The translations under genes were made by a program, and so were the position numbers. The notes beneath the pieces were generated by a model that had not been told where the DNA came from, ran no database searches, and saw only the letters and a list, made by a program, of their open reading frames with translations. A DNA stretch of 64,000 bases. It comes from Ophiura sarsii. Its lineage: Eukaryota; Echinodermata; Ophiuroidea; Amphilepidida; Ophiuridae. The stretch lies in contig CM069442.1 of assembly GCA_035610835.1 (NCBI GenBank), positions 35,752,452 through 35,816,451 on the forward strand, written 5' to 3'. Below, piece after piece: positions 35,785 through 47,754 of the stretch (positions are counted from its first letter, which is position 1; each line of letters opens with the position of its first letter).

Positions 35785-36502
35785 ACTGCAAATTCAATAA
35801 ATACCTGCAACAATTGAAAATCTCTGAACCGTGAAACGTGTCAGTAAAATAAACTTATGATACTTACTATAAGTCTTACTCTTTTCTCACAGAAAATCTC
35901 GCACACGTAGGTCATTTATATCATTACATTTCAGCACAAATGTTACAATGGCGGGAAATTTGAAAGACAAAGTTATGGCATGCAGTAAGTGCAACATTAG
36001 AAACTGCATCATTTGTTATTCAAATAATAATAATAATAATAAAAACAGTGTTTATATAGCGCACTGTGGATCACAATCCCTCAGAGCGCTGGGAAATGGG
36101 CACTGCTTCATCAATATTGGTGCTATTGTGACAAATGAGGTGTCTAAATGCGCAGGAAAAGGATTCGAGTTTTTCCCATATTTCGAATTTATTATGGGTC
36201 CTAGGAATGAAACACAGGGTGTCTCGAAAAAAAGTGGTTACTATATTTTTGTGCAGTGTGTATATGCGTTAACAGTGAATATTGTCGCTCGATTTATAAT
36301 GCTGATTCTTGTCAATTTTTAGTGCCCAGAGACCATGATGTTTATAGTACTGAAATTACCTGATAAAAATGACCCACATGTTTGAATTTTTCCGTGAGAA
36401 AGGGGTAAGGCTTACAGTTTAAGTATCATAAGTTTATTTTATTGACACATGTCACGGTTCAGAGATTTTCAATGGTTGCAGGTATTTATTGAATGCCCCT
36501 CG
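35785..36502. mobile_element. Mariner-like element with about 150-bp inverted arms, nested AAT/GCGC repeat
   Basis: The arms 35793-35935 and 36350-36497 are inverse (TTCAATAAATACCTGCAAC outward, with ATAAACTTATGATACTTA inside). The right terminus reads inverted as CGAGGGGCATTCAATAAATA followed by TA, close in style to the 3969-5029 family; the left terminus has lost its first bases. The centre holds an AAT tract with TTTATATAGCGC (36008-36065). The 124-codon frame 35948-36322 spans arm and nested repeat and is not a gene. Confidence 0.75.
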
Positions 36503-36769
36503 TATCATAGCGCGCACCAAAACAAGCCTGATCATAACAGTACTTTACAGAGTAAACTACTAATGACGGGTTAAATATATTTACAAACACTTGAATATTG
36601 ATATATATAAGAAATAAAACAGAGGTACACTACTAGTATAATGATGAATTGAGACAATTTTTAGAACAAGGCAAGTCAGAAGCCCGTATCGAGCTCGGGA
36701 ACGCGACGGTTCAAGTCGAGGTGACAAAACGCTACATCAACCGCTCTCCCCAGCTGCGCATCGATTTTA

Positions 36770-38279
36770 AGGGAAGTATATAAAGAATGGCAATTGGTCA
36801 CATTTTTACTCATAGTTCTACTTTAAACACCTCATGTTAAATTCATGTTGGAGTCTGTCTAGCAAGTATCCTGTTACGTCCAGTCACAAATAACTTATTA
36901 CACTTGACCATTATTATGCATTATGGATGAGAACATAGCTCGTGTTATTCATGCATGGGCAATTTAACACTTTCCACGCGGCTATAAGTTTTACCATTTA
37001 CAAAACTGAATTTTCAGAAACCTTTACCACATTTCAAAGTCATGTTAGGCATGTTTGTACTTATTGTTAGTAATGTTTTTCTCAGTTGGTGAAATTTTGG
37101 AATGTCGACGTTTTAATAGGAACATTTAATTTGCGTTCGCTTGTCTTATGTACAGAATATGAAATAAACCCAGTTATTGCATAACAATGTCTTAAAGGTG
37201 AATAATGGGTTTTAAATTTATTGTTTTCTGTACAAGTGCTTTTTTTAAGTTTTCGCATCAAATTTTCTTCAAAATTTCTACATTCCTTCATTTTATATGA
37301 TGTATTCCTCCAACACTTATAAGGGGCATTGAGCGATTGTCGAGAAAATTTGGAAACAAATGAATTATTTCAGTAGATAAGGTACCTGAAGTGTAATAAT
37401 GTACGGGAGATTGATTGAATGATAGCGCTAGATAGAAATTCGGTTGGAGCAATTATGTGGTGAGTGGTGCTGATAATTTCGATGTGATCTGCATTGAAAT
37501 ACCAAATCGTGTAATTTTACATGATAGACGACGAAGTAAGGTAAACGGTAGTAAGTATATGCCCAAGTAAAACGTAGGTGCAAAAAACTTGATTTCCAGG
37601 ACAATTTTGGGCGCACTCCTATGCGTACATATATCTCAATGCCCCTGTATAATAACGACGGTGTAAACATTATTAAAACATCGAAACTCATTTTTCATCA
37701 ATGTGACGACCTCCTTCATGAATAACCATCAACATCAATCCACATCTTAGTTTTTCTTTAACACAATTACAAACCCTCTTGAGTCTTAAAATATTGATTC
37801 TGATTGTATTACACCTAATACAAATACGAAATAAGATCAATTACTGTCATTCCAGTTTGTGTTATTGCCAATTGGAGAGGGCATAGAACACGTTTTTACT
37901 CCTTTTGAAGTGATTGCGTGCTGTTTAGGGAATTTAGCAAAGGTGTTACTTTTATTCTATAAATGTTGGCGTAACGTGAAACACTAGTTGGTGACAGGTA
38001 CAAGGTTCTTGTGCAACTAAAATATAGACATTCAAAGAGCCACGTCCCAAACATTAATTTCTTAATAATTTGTGACCAAATATACTTAAAGAAAACCCTT
38101 GGACTTATGAATATTTACATTAGTAAGCGATATGCGTTAGCATATCATGCTAAGTATAGATAAGATCTACACATCTACCTCGCTACACAAATTGATAGCA
38201 TTTATACCGTTATGTTGAATACGTCGACAATCCGTGTTATGAATTAATACCACTGGGTATCGCTAACTTGGAAGTGAAG
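36770..38279. other. No gene; one weak paralogous patch
   Basis: The patch 37045-37100 (GGCATGTTTGTACTTATT, then TTTCTCAGTTGGTGA) matches 16285-16335. Otherwise I see no repeats with defined ends and no convincing coding frame. Confidence 0.5.
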
Positions 38280-39449
38280 CTCTCTATTCTAAAACACCTT
38301 CCGACTGAAAGGTCTATTTTGTTCAGATCTGCTCTTGAATAAATTCAGCGAGCCATTGACTCCAAAATATCATCAACTTAGAAAGAGAAAACCAATCTAT
38401 ATTAAATATTGTATAATATACCAAATTGTCTGTTTTTCATTATAAATCTAGCGTTTATCGTTGAGGTATAAAGTGTGACGCGCAGCACGGTACGCGTACA
38501 AAGTTCGTCGTGAAATTAATTGATAATCAAAATAACACGAAAACCAAACAAACCACAGAATTACATCATCCAGAGCTATAAATAATCTAGTTGTTGACAT
38601 TGCCAATCACACTGAAAGGAAATCGGATTCTATTTCAAAGATTTTCATGTAAAATACAATATTTACAACCGGAAAATAATGTTGATTTTAAATAAACCGC
38701 AGTCCCTTCTTAGACAAGAAGATTCTTTCAAAAAGCAATGGAAGAAACGCATAAACCGTAGTCTAATAAACGTAATTTTGTAACGCTATGGACGAGTGCA
38801 GTAGTTCATATATTTGATTTTATAAAGCGCCCTCTGTCATTGCAATATGTCCCGATATATATATTTCGTTCATCTCTTTCCGATGACATACATGTTGAAA
38901 ATGTATCAATATCATTTATGACGTCACATCGGTGGTATTACAATACACTTTAGTCCCTTGAAAATGGAAGACACAAACATATGTCGATTAATAGTATATG
39001 AACAACTTCAACATAATACTGAACTGATATTTTCAAGCTAACACATACTTTGGCGTCATCTTAAAGGTTAAATAGTTTAAGTCACTTTTACGCTTTGCGC
39101 TTGAGCTAAGGTTCATCCCTAAGTATGGCATCTCCTTTAAATCGGAATTTAAATACGATACCGGCAATGAGGCCCGAAAACTCGCAAAGAGTGGTCGAGT
39201 GCAATCCTTAAAAGTATCTTTATCTCTCCGTTTTAAACTAATACTTCGTGTCTATTTTGTTTAGAAAATGTATTTTAATTGCAAGAGTAATATAGTTCGA
39301 TGCATTACTTTAACTAGGCCCAAGAGTTCTGCCATCTACATTCTAGAGGCGCTTCCTCCAATGAATTGTTCAAACTTCATGCTACTGAACTACTCCAATT
39401 GTCAATATATTCTCCTCCAGACACACATTGTATCTCATTGTATCGTGTC

Positions 39450-39660
39450 TCACCGATGTCATCCTTGATTGTAACACGATATGAATCCTTACCTCGATAT
39501 ACAACTGTTATGTGCAGTTCACCGGAAAGACTTCTTTAGAAAGTCCTATGTATATTTGCCACCCACTTGTCGTATAGAGTTTCGTTCAAAACAAAATTGT
39601 TAAAACTGACTACGTACACCTTTTGTATTTGGTCATTCCTCCCACTGCCTACTCTGTGCT
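39450..39660 (-). pseudogene. Dispersed decayed coding-like segment, copy 3
   Basis: Reverse complement matches 29161-29390. In different frames it reads MTKYK, then QIYIGLSKEVF and TIKDDIGETRY, with frameshifts and stops between. Its duplicate is at 60280-60490. Confidence 0.45.
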
Positions 39661-39792
39661 TAATTTAGTGCTACCTTCTTGTTATATGCCCGTTGATTGA
39701 TGTCTGACCTGATTCAAAGCTGTATGTTGGTATTCCAGATATTAAAATGGTAATAACTTTTAACAGTTTATGAAATATCTTGTTTCTTTTAA

Positions 39793-40138
39793 AGGTAGAT
39801 GACCCGATCACATTTTCATAGCACAAATTTTTCTCAAACATATGGAGATTTTCATATCATATGAAAGATCATATTTTTCTGATTAACATACTGAAATTTG
39901 ACGGTCCAAATCATTAGGATTACGAAGAAATCGGTGAAATAGCATCGAATTACCGCGAAAGGTGGTTAACCACCAATATAGTTTGTATACAACTCAATGG
40001 GCACATTTCACGGCATCTTGTGCGTCTAAAATAAGAACCATTAGAGTTATGCAACTCAAACTTTGGAATACAACTCATTTAAGGATGACCTTTCATGTAA
40101 AATAGAAAACTTCAAGTTGAAAATCGGAACATCTACCT
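39793..40138. mobile_element. TTAA-flanked MITE (346 bp), TIR AGGTAGATG
   Basis: Starts AGGTAGATGACCC and ends CATCTACCT, flanked by TTAA at 39789-39792 and 40139-40142. The TTAA target suggests piggyBac or Kolobok-type transposition. The R2 counterpart lacks this insertion. The right half is related to 44180-44372, which also ends in an ACCTACTTTTAA form. It is non-coding. Confidence 0.85.
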
Positions 40139-43100
40139 TTAACTATACGTTGGTATACAATTATTTAATACCCCTCCCGTCAAATACCTAATGTATGAAT
40201 AAATGCACTGTTTTGTTTTTTCCACTATATTCAAATTGCTTCGAGTAATATTATCGTGATCTCATCTGCCGTAATGTTTTCCGTAGATAACCCGTAGATA
40301 TATTAACTCATCCGATACATCTTCACTTCCTTGTCCCCACATGTTGTTAGATTGTCCATATGTTTTCATCAATTAATTTGTTTCCTCGTATAATGTAACT
40401 CATTGATTACATCTGCAGTGGCGAAACTAGACATTTTATTTGGGGTGGGGTGAGGAACACGAAAGAGATAAGGACATTTCATCAGGCATTATGAGGTAGA
40501 AATAAACAGACGTGTGGTATTTGCCGATGTGAAAGTTATAACCACTACGAGTTCAATTTATTTTTGCAACAATGTGTCACATTATAAAGAAACTATTGTA
40601 AATAGGTTGATCTATTGTTCACCTACAGCCAGATACGAAAAATGTAAACCTAATGGAAAGAAGTGAGACACATTGTTTGAAATACGGTATGCGTCAAACC
40701 AAAGACGGATAACGGTATTTTTAATGCTTGACGTCTTGAACACATGCAATGGGGAAATATTAATATTTGCAAAGTTGTCAGCGACCTTTTGCAGTGACCA
40801 TTGCTTCCTCAGTTGCGACAAATTCCGGTGATGTCAGAAGTACGCATTATCGTACAAAATTAGCTAAATAGACGAAAAGTCGAGTATTCATTACGTTTTA
40901 TATAGAAGGCTGAATTAACTTTTACATTGTGCTTGGTAATACCGTACAAAATACACAATGGATCGTTTTAAAGATTGCATCGTTGAATAGTTGTAGCACT
41001 CACCCTTTTCTCTCTTCAAGAGTTCTTAAATTAAGAAATAGCATCAAATATATTTACTAAAGTAATATTTATGGCGCAGGGCACGGCAATGCAATAGAGG
41101 TTTATAATGGAAATTACTACGAAGATTTTTACAAAAGTGTATAGGAAATTAGTTTTGGTGTATTATAATTTAAAAAGAGCTGAATAATGTGTGTGCGTCT
41201 CTGGCAGGATTCGATCGATGCTACTGTGAACTATCTTGCTCCTAATTTTCATCCACAACGGTTATCCATTGCCCACCAATTAATTCGGTAATCCATCGGA
41301 TCATACGCCTCCTCCCATTTAGTTATAACTATGAGAACCTAAATAATAACTACTGTATGCAAGTTATTCCAAGTCAGTTTCTTAAGAGATCCAATGGTAA
41401 AGAGGAATACGCTATCATGCACGTCACCATCATCTCGAAGTTTCATTCACCCTGAAAGAAATATTTACGTTTGTGTTTCATTGTCTGCTCGTGAATGCAC
41501 TACTAGCACACTTATCCTAAGTACCCTATACTTAAACTATCGTGATTCCTATGCAATCTAGTGAAGGGTGCTTTAAGTAAAGATGTTGGCGTAACATGAG
41601 ACGCATCTCTTTCAATGATGTTATCGTCTTAATTGCGCTACCTTGTGGCCAAATATATTCTGTATTTATAAGGTTTCTCTATTAGTTATAAAAACCATGT
41701 CAATGCCGTCTTTAGAATTATGTCTTTGATTTTCGTATGTAGTCGTTATTCGACTTATTCTCAAGTACCGTTTGCCAAATTGATAGGGAGGTTGTCCTCA
41801 AGCAACCCAAAAGTTAAGAAAGTAAAAGGTCAATGTTTTAACAGCATCATGGATTTTCAATGAAACTTCTTTTGTGACTGCAATTGTTAATGAAAAACTC
41901 TTAGAATTGTGATAGCATTTTAATTTTGAAGAGCTTTGTCGTATGCATAATGTACATTGGATTGTAAAATAATTCTGCAGCCTCTGGTTATATGTTCTTG
42001 GGCAACACAAGCGAAGATATCTGTAATATAGGTCTACTGTAATGGGGATTAGACGCACCCTGAGATCTGAAAGTTGGCATTCATGAGAAAGTAATGTGGT
42101 TTTTCAGACGTTTTTGATTAAAATCAGATTAGAATATGTGAAATTATAAGATATTGGTTCGAAAAAGAAAACATTCGGAAAAGGCTCATGAGGGAGTTTG
42201 ACTATTAGGATATAGGGAAGTAATTGTGGCTCTATAAAAGCGCTTTGGTCATTTGAATACAATACGGTGGTTATTACTCCGGACTGAAGGTGATGTGATC
42301 ATGGTGTGAAGCGTTCTATGGGTTGAATAAACTGCTCTTGATCAAGAGTGAGTGATAATACTCACTGCTTCGAAACTATAACCAATACAACTGGTCAGTT
42401 GTCAGTTGCCTTACGTTTTTTGTTTTAATTATTTGATTGAAAAAATAGTTAAATCATAAAAAATGTGATCAAAAGGAATAACAGTTGCCTTCTTACCATT
42501 GCAATAATCAACATAGGTTACAGTCGAGAGAAAAGCATTTTTAAGCATAGCTCAGATAGACGCTACGAATCATTACAAAATAATAACGTAATTCAACACC
42601 GATCCGTGTCATGAATTTACACAGTTGGGAATCATACACGGGTATGAAACTTCTACCGTTTGGGAGTTTTGTTTTGGCCACGATTTACACTTGATCTACA
42701 TCAGAACGAGACTTGTATACGAGACACTGGCGTCACTATAAAAACAGAGGAAGAATTAATTAGTAGATCAAGTAAAACAGTTAAATACGTAAGAGGCTAG
42801 TGAAGTATTGAATTTGAATTTGTAATCAACTCATACTCATTAGAAAACCAAATTAACTGTTCTGCATTTCAAATCTAAGCAAGTTGGCAATGCATGTTGC
42901 CGTTGGTTTGTGGTGAGCAACGAGCTGCGAACAATTTATGCATCGTTAAGGTCTTACGGTCAGTAAAGGAATGAAAAGGAAGAGGAGGATTCCATGTTTA
43001 ATATTAAAATGCCTTCAGGGAACGAACCGGCAAACATTTAGATTGACCACTTTCATAAAACTACCCATCAATTGCCCAATAATCGGCCTTTCAATTGCCC

Positions 43101-43214
43101 AATAATCGTTCTTTCAATATTTGTTTTTATTCTTTTTCATTCGAACATGACTTATACATCAATTTTATATAATAAAATATCAAAATAGGTTTAAAAATAT
43201 TGACTACTAAGATA

Positions 43215-43245
43215 ATTAATTAGTTACTTAATTAATTAATTAAGC
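43215..43245. repeat. (AATT)n-like microsatellite
   Basis: A short TTAATTAATTAATTAAG tract. The interval 42661-43679 otherwise shows no gene or named repeat. Confidence 0.6.
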
Positions 43246-43679
43246 CTTCTGCTTTAAAACATAACAAAATTCACGTGATTCCCTATCTTAACAAAAAGAC
43301 TCCAGAGTCGCGAAAATAATTACCACAAATCTTACAATTTATATTTTATGATAGGTGGTAATGATTTTGACTTGATTAAATTAAGTAACCACTCTACTGA
43401 ACACAAAGAAGTAGCTTTTCAATTCACAAAAATAACCATTACAAAAAAAGCAATATTGCCTGATTCGGCAATATGTTACACACCCCCACACACACAATTC
43501 TAATGCTGTATACAGAAGACATACTTATTATAAATTTATCACAGAGGCCATCTTGTTCCCTCTACTTGCAGCCATTTCTTTAGGTTCATCTATTCAAGAT
43601 TATTTGTCTTATGAATAACGAAAAACGGTAACAGCGTACTCTATTGTTGGCTCAATTTAATGGTGGATGTTTCGATCAC

Positions 43680-44069
43680 TTAAAGGTATATTATGTGATC
43701 TTTCCAGGGAACGCCCTCAACATCAAAAAAAAAATTGAAAGAAGATTTTCTTGCAGATTTACATTTCTGATCATAAATCGTACATACATTCCAAGTTACA
43801 GGGCGATACGATTCTTAATTACTTCAAAATCATGATTTTAGAGTGAAAATAAACTGTCGGATAACTCCGACAGTTTATATTTTTACTCTAAATTCACTCT
43901 AAAACCATGATTTTGAGGTAATTAGGAATCGTATCGCTCTGTAACTTGGAATGTATGTATGATTTATGATCAGAAATGTAAATCTGCAAGAAAATCTACT
44001 TTCTAAAAATAAATAATGAATAGAGGGCGCTATCTGGAAAAGATCACATAATATGCCTTTATACCTTTT
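43680..44069. repeat. 390-bp near-palindrome (foldback element)
   Basis: Left and right arms of about 185 bp are inverse complements, meeting at CTGTCGGATAACTCCGACAG (about 43854-43873). Shared arm words include TATTATGTGATC at the outside and GATCATAAATC, CCAAGTTACAG and ATCATGATTTT inside. Small differences between the arms show some age. The two open frames here (43644-43835 plus, 43899-44084 minus) translate to nearly the same peptide because of the symmetry and are artefacts. The outer TTAAAGGTA may tie it to the 39793-40138 family. Confidence 0.9.
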
Positions 44070-44179
44070 ATTGCCCATCAACATATTTTGATATCAGAAG
44101 AAACCCCATATTTTTTTCATTATTTCTGTAAAATGTTTACCGCAGATATGTTCCATTTAGACGTTATAGGCCAAAATGC

Positions 44180-44372
44180 AGTGAATTACTGCCAAAGGTG
44201 ATTACTACTCAATGGGCAAATTTCATTTCGTGTCACCTTGTGCTTCTAGAACATGAACTATTATAGATATGCAACTCAAACTTTGGAATACGACTATTTT
44301 AAATATGACCCTTTCATGTAGACTAGAAACCAGTATGATGAAAATCGGCCATCAATCGGAACACCTACTTTT
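44180..44372. repeat. Partial relative of the TTAA MITE
   Basis: Shares GCAACTCAAACTTTGGAATA and the CGGAACA...CTAC...TTTAA right end with 39793-40138. The left half differs. Confidence 0.6.
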
Positions 44373-44629
44373 AAACACGGGCTTAATTTGTTTAAACTGT
44401 TTTTATACTCTATTTCTATATCCGCCCGCTGCACCTTAAATGGAACACTGTTTGTGGATACTTCTCTCAGTTTTACAGGGGACTGCTGGATATAGGAAGA
44501 TTACACTATCATCAAATATTGAAATATCAATAATGGTTTCAAATTATATTGTTTGATTGTTTTTATACGAAATTCGGAATTTGGAATTGTTGTAATACCA
44601 GACTAACTTTATTCTTGTGTACCATTTGG

Positions 44630-44990
44630 AAGATGCTATAAGCAGCTAGAATATCTTGCAGGTGTTTTACACAAATACAACTCTGTGATTTAACAAATAA
44701 ACACCTGTATTTAAGGGTAGCGCTTAGGTGAGAGATTAACCGTAAACACTTAAGGTGTCAATAATAGATGAGCATCGCATCAGCATGTCAACCATAATTA
44801 CCTACGAACTGAACTTTCCTTGAGGGCAGCTTATACACTTACAACACAGAAAAGCTGCCACGCAAAGATGAAGCATTTCAATGTATAACATAAAATAGAT
44901 TGTAAGCTTCAGATTAGTCCTAAGCACACATTATATCAATATCAATTGGCATTTTATTCGTGAACAGTAATCGGCAGCCACCAGAAGTTA
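44630..44990. repeat. Paralog of 34190-34530
   Basis: Words such as GCAGCTAGAATAT, GCAGGTGTTTTACACA and AAACACCTGTAT and the GGGCAG downstream occur in the same order as in 34190-34530, with indels. This lies in the spacer just before R1. Confidence 0.65.
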
Positions 44991-45763
44991 CTTATACGTC
45001 TTATGTGTCCCTTGGAAGTTTGTCTTAATTCGATGCTTTAAAAGTGTACCACGAATCATATTGATTTTGAGTACCTATACTCAAATTATGGGTATAAGAG
45101 TCCTTGATAAGCCGTATAAGCTGCATATTTCTCGCCAATTTGGAACTAACTAAACTAAGCATGCACGTCAAATATACACCTAACACAAACAGTTTCTGAA
45201 GGCAAACTAATCTACTGACTTTTCATGATCGGTCTATGCAGCATGAATACGCAAACTATGTGTAGACTGACGTGTTGAAAAAGGAACAAACGAATAAACA
45301 AATAAACCTCTGAACGTTATTCCCATAGCAGCTATGATATGCGACTTACTGGCGACATGCTCCTCTTTACCGCGCAATGATTTAAGTAAAGAGAGAACTA
45401 AACAGTAATCAGTAAAAATACTCATTATCCTGTTATGGAGAAGTCTGTAAATACAAGCTTCCATTCGATTTGATATTCTCTTAGCGACCGTGCTATACAT
45501 TTTTGAAGACCTTTCCGCAATTGCGCATCGGAAATTAAAATGAGTGGGTCGAGCCATCTACATGGTCATGTAGGGAATCTAATAAAGCATCAGCGATGTC
45601 CCTATTGGCTATTGCTTTACAGTCAACAGACGTTCATCAAAACCCTCGAATCCTCTTCTCACGCCTTACCTATGGTCCGTCGGAATGCATTTCGTCTTAA
45701 AAGTCGTACGTTAAAGCATGTTAAGTCTTTGTCTCATTAAGTTTTTTGCTTTCCTTCCTTTAG

Positions 45764-45902
45764 GGACGACTTCAAAATTCGTCCTGCGGTTGCTCGCCAG
45801 TTCCGTCCGGTTCAGTGCGGTTCCCATGAAACGCTGGAGTCTGCTATAATATACACAGATAATGAGGTCAATATGTACACCCTGGTGAATACGGACGGTT
45901 GA
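45764..45902 (+). other. Cryptic or decayed terminal exon candidate
   Basis: A strong acceptor-like tract, TTTTTTGCTTTCCTTCCTTTAG (polypyrimidine then AG), ends at 45763. The following frame is open for 45 codons (DDFKIRPAVARQFRPVQCG..., ending NTDG and TGA at 45900-45902). L1 lacks this sequence. I do not recognise the peptide. Chance occurrence is quite possible. Confidence 0.15.
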
Positions 45903-46555
45903 TAGAGCCTAGTCACACAGGTCAGCGATAAAACCTTGAAGTAGAGGGCTCTCAAGAGATCGTCGACAACCAGGACAATACCAGTCATTGATTTTTAATG
46001 TTGTTGGCTGCTTTAAACTATTTATAGCCCAATTAAATCGATCGGAGCCGAATGGGTGCGCCATTACGACCGTAAATTAACAATTGATAGCGTTAATTGG
46101 ACCAGTTGTTTCATTAGGATTTAAAATCAGTGTTACATGCGTGAATATTAATAAACCAGTGCAAACAATGATCCATGTGATTCGTTATGCTAATCTTACG
46201 CTGTAAAGATCTTTTTGCTTGCAACTTGATCTAGCTGAGTCTGGGCAAAATATGGATTGCAGTGATTGATTGAAAGAAACCTGTCGCACATTGCAATGAA
46301 GCATCAAAAATCAAAATGATTGGGTCGAACCATCCTACAGCAACACATGCAATATATAAAGCATCGTTGTAGCCCGTGGGGCACTGACGCCGCTTGACAA
46401 AATAAGAATTCCTGAAAAACCCAATTTCCAATTGTGCCTCGGCAATCATGGAAATGTACTCCGTTATTTGCAGCTCATAAGAGGTATGTTCATTGCCCGG
46501 GGGAAACAATGTCTTTCAATCGAACGTCAAGTTTCGTGTAAAAGTAGACGACTAA

Positions 46556-46922
46556 AGAGGTGTCCCGCAAGCGCAACATTGTGCAATATATGCTAGGAAA
46601 ATAATTATCGAGCCCATATTGCGTAATTATATAGAACAAAACATCATACTTATCACAAAAACGAATACACAGTTCCATCTCTCAACATGCAATTTTTAAA
46701 ATTCGCGGCGTCGAAAGTCCCGTGTGTCGATACAGTCATACTGTAGTTATACAATGCACATGCGCAAATTTGAACACCAATACTCATGACGTAATCGACA
46801 CCGGGGCTTTCGATCGCCGCGAATTTTAAATGTCGCATGTTGAGTGATGGAAGTTTTTATTCGTTTTTATGATCAGTATGATGTTTTGGTCATGCACAAT
46901 GTTGTGCTTGCGGGACACCTCC
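46556..46922. repeat. Foldback element with GAGGTGTCCCGCAAGC ends (about 367 bp)
   Basis: The outer ends are GAGGTGTCCCGCAAGCGCAA and the inverse TTGTGCTTGCGGGACACCTC. Arms of about 140 bp continue (ACAAAACATCATACTTATCA, TCTCAACATGC). A second, inner inverted pair with AAAATTCGCGGCG lies at 46696-46830 and may be a nested MITE. The element sits exactly where R1 skips the 1236-6249 part of L1, so its insertion and that size difference may be linked. Confidence 0.85.
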
Positions 46923-47087
46923 TTTAAACCATTTATAAAAGTTCTTATTAGTATTCATAGTAATCATGTTCTAATTTTGTCTAAAAGTAATAATAATCGC
47001 ATACGTAAAGACATCCTTTCCACCAACAAATTAATCGATTTGAAAAGCCCTAATAGAATTTGAGTTTACAACATAGCTTCTTCACTT

Positions 47088-47300
47088 TGCCTTGACTGTA
47101 TTCAATTCTTTAGAAGTAAATGACATCTTGTATTGCCAACGTTCCGTATTTAAACAAACAGCCACCAATACACCCATAACTACAAGAATAAAATTAAATA
47201 GGACTTAATGTATTACTATCACGTAAATGCAACGTCAAAACTCGATGAAACTAAAACACCTATGTTGATATTGATTCCGAGGCAATTCTTAATCCTCTAA
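47088..47300. repeat. Dispersed repeat, R1 counterpart of copy 1
   Basis: Same repeat as 6395-6610 and 9400-9610. Confidence 0.7.
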
Positions 47301-47754
47301 AGATAGACGTTAATTTAATTTGAAATGAGACGAAGCTCACACATATCTGTCAAGTTGTTTGTATGGAGAGTTCCCAGATGGTTATCACAACACAAATTCA
47401 GGTATCGGGGCTAATAGAGTATGTGTGCATAGTTCGAGCATACTCCCGTGTTGGTCTGGGTGTACTTGTGGTGGTTAGCGGGCGAAAACACTGTTCATTT
47501 TAACTCTCCGCAGATTTGTATAGCATTTAAATGCAGAGATGAGGAGTTGGTATGGCTACACAAAGACATGATTAAAACACCAATCGAATATTACTATGTA
47601 AATCTTGTTTTGATAAAAATGTTTAAGTACCAGATTAAAGGTAACAGCATGTACAATCGCGGGCACTCTAGCCTATACTTAGGTGATGATTCGCTGGTTT
47701 TCGCAACTAATCATTCCTGTTTTGAATGCATCTTGGTTATGTATCAATTATTAT

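Larger units (their letters stand above)
38280..42660. repeat. Duplicated block L2
   Basis: Aligns with R2: 38280-38820 with 58375-58870, 38820-39050 with 59090-59560 (where R2 has an internal rearrangement), 39160-39780 with 60065-60645, and 41090-42660 with 60665-62245. The segment 39793-41080 is mostly absent from R2 and includes a TTAA-flanked MITE. Long stretches such as 41580-41700 are almost identical to 61180-61300. Confidence 0.85.

Noticed and set aside
35948..36322. 124-codon open frame
   Set aside because: Spans transposon arm, an AAT tract (poly-Asn) and a nested repeat.
36665..36765. tRNA-like words (GGTTCAAGTC on plus, GAGAGCGGTT and CTCGATA on minus)
   Set aside because: No cloverleaf with paired acceptor and anticodon stems could be drawn on either strand. 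At most a decayed tRNA-derived SINE.
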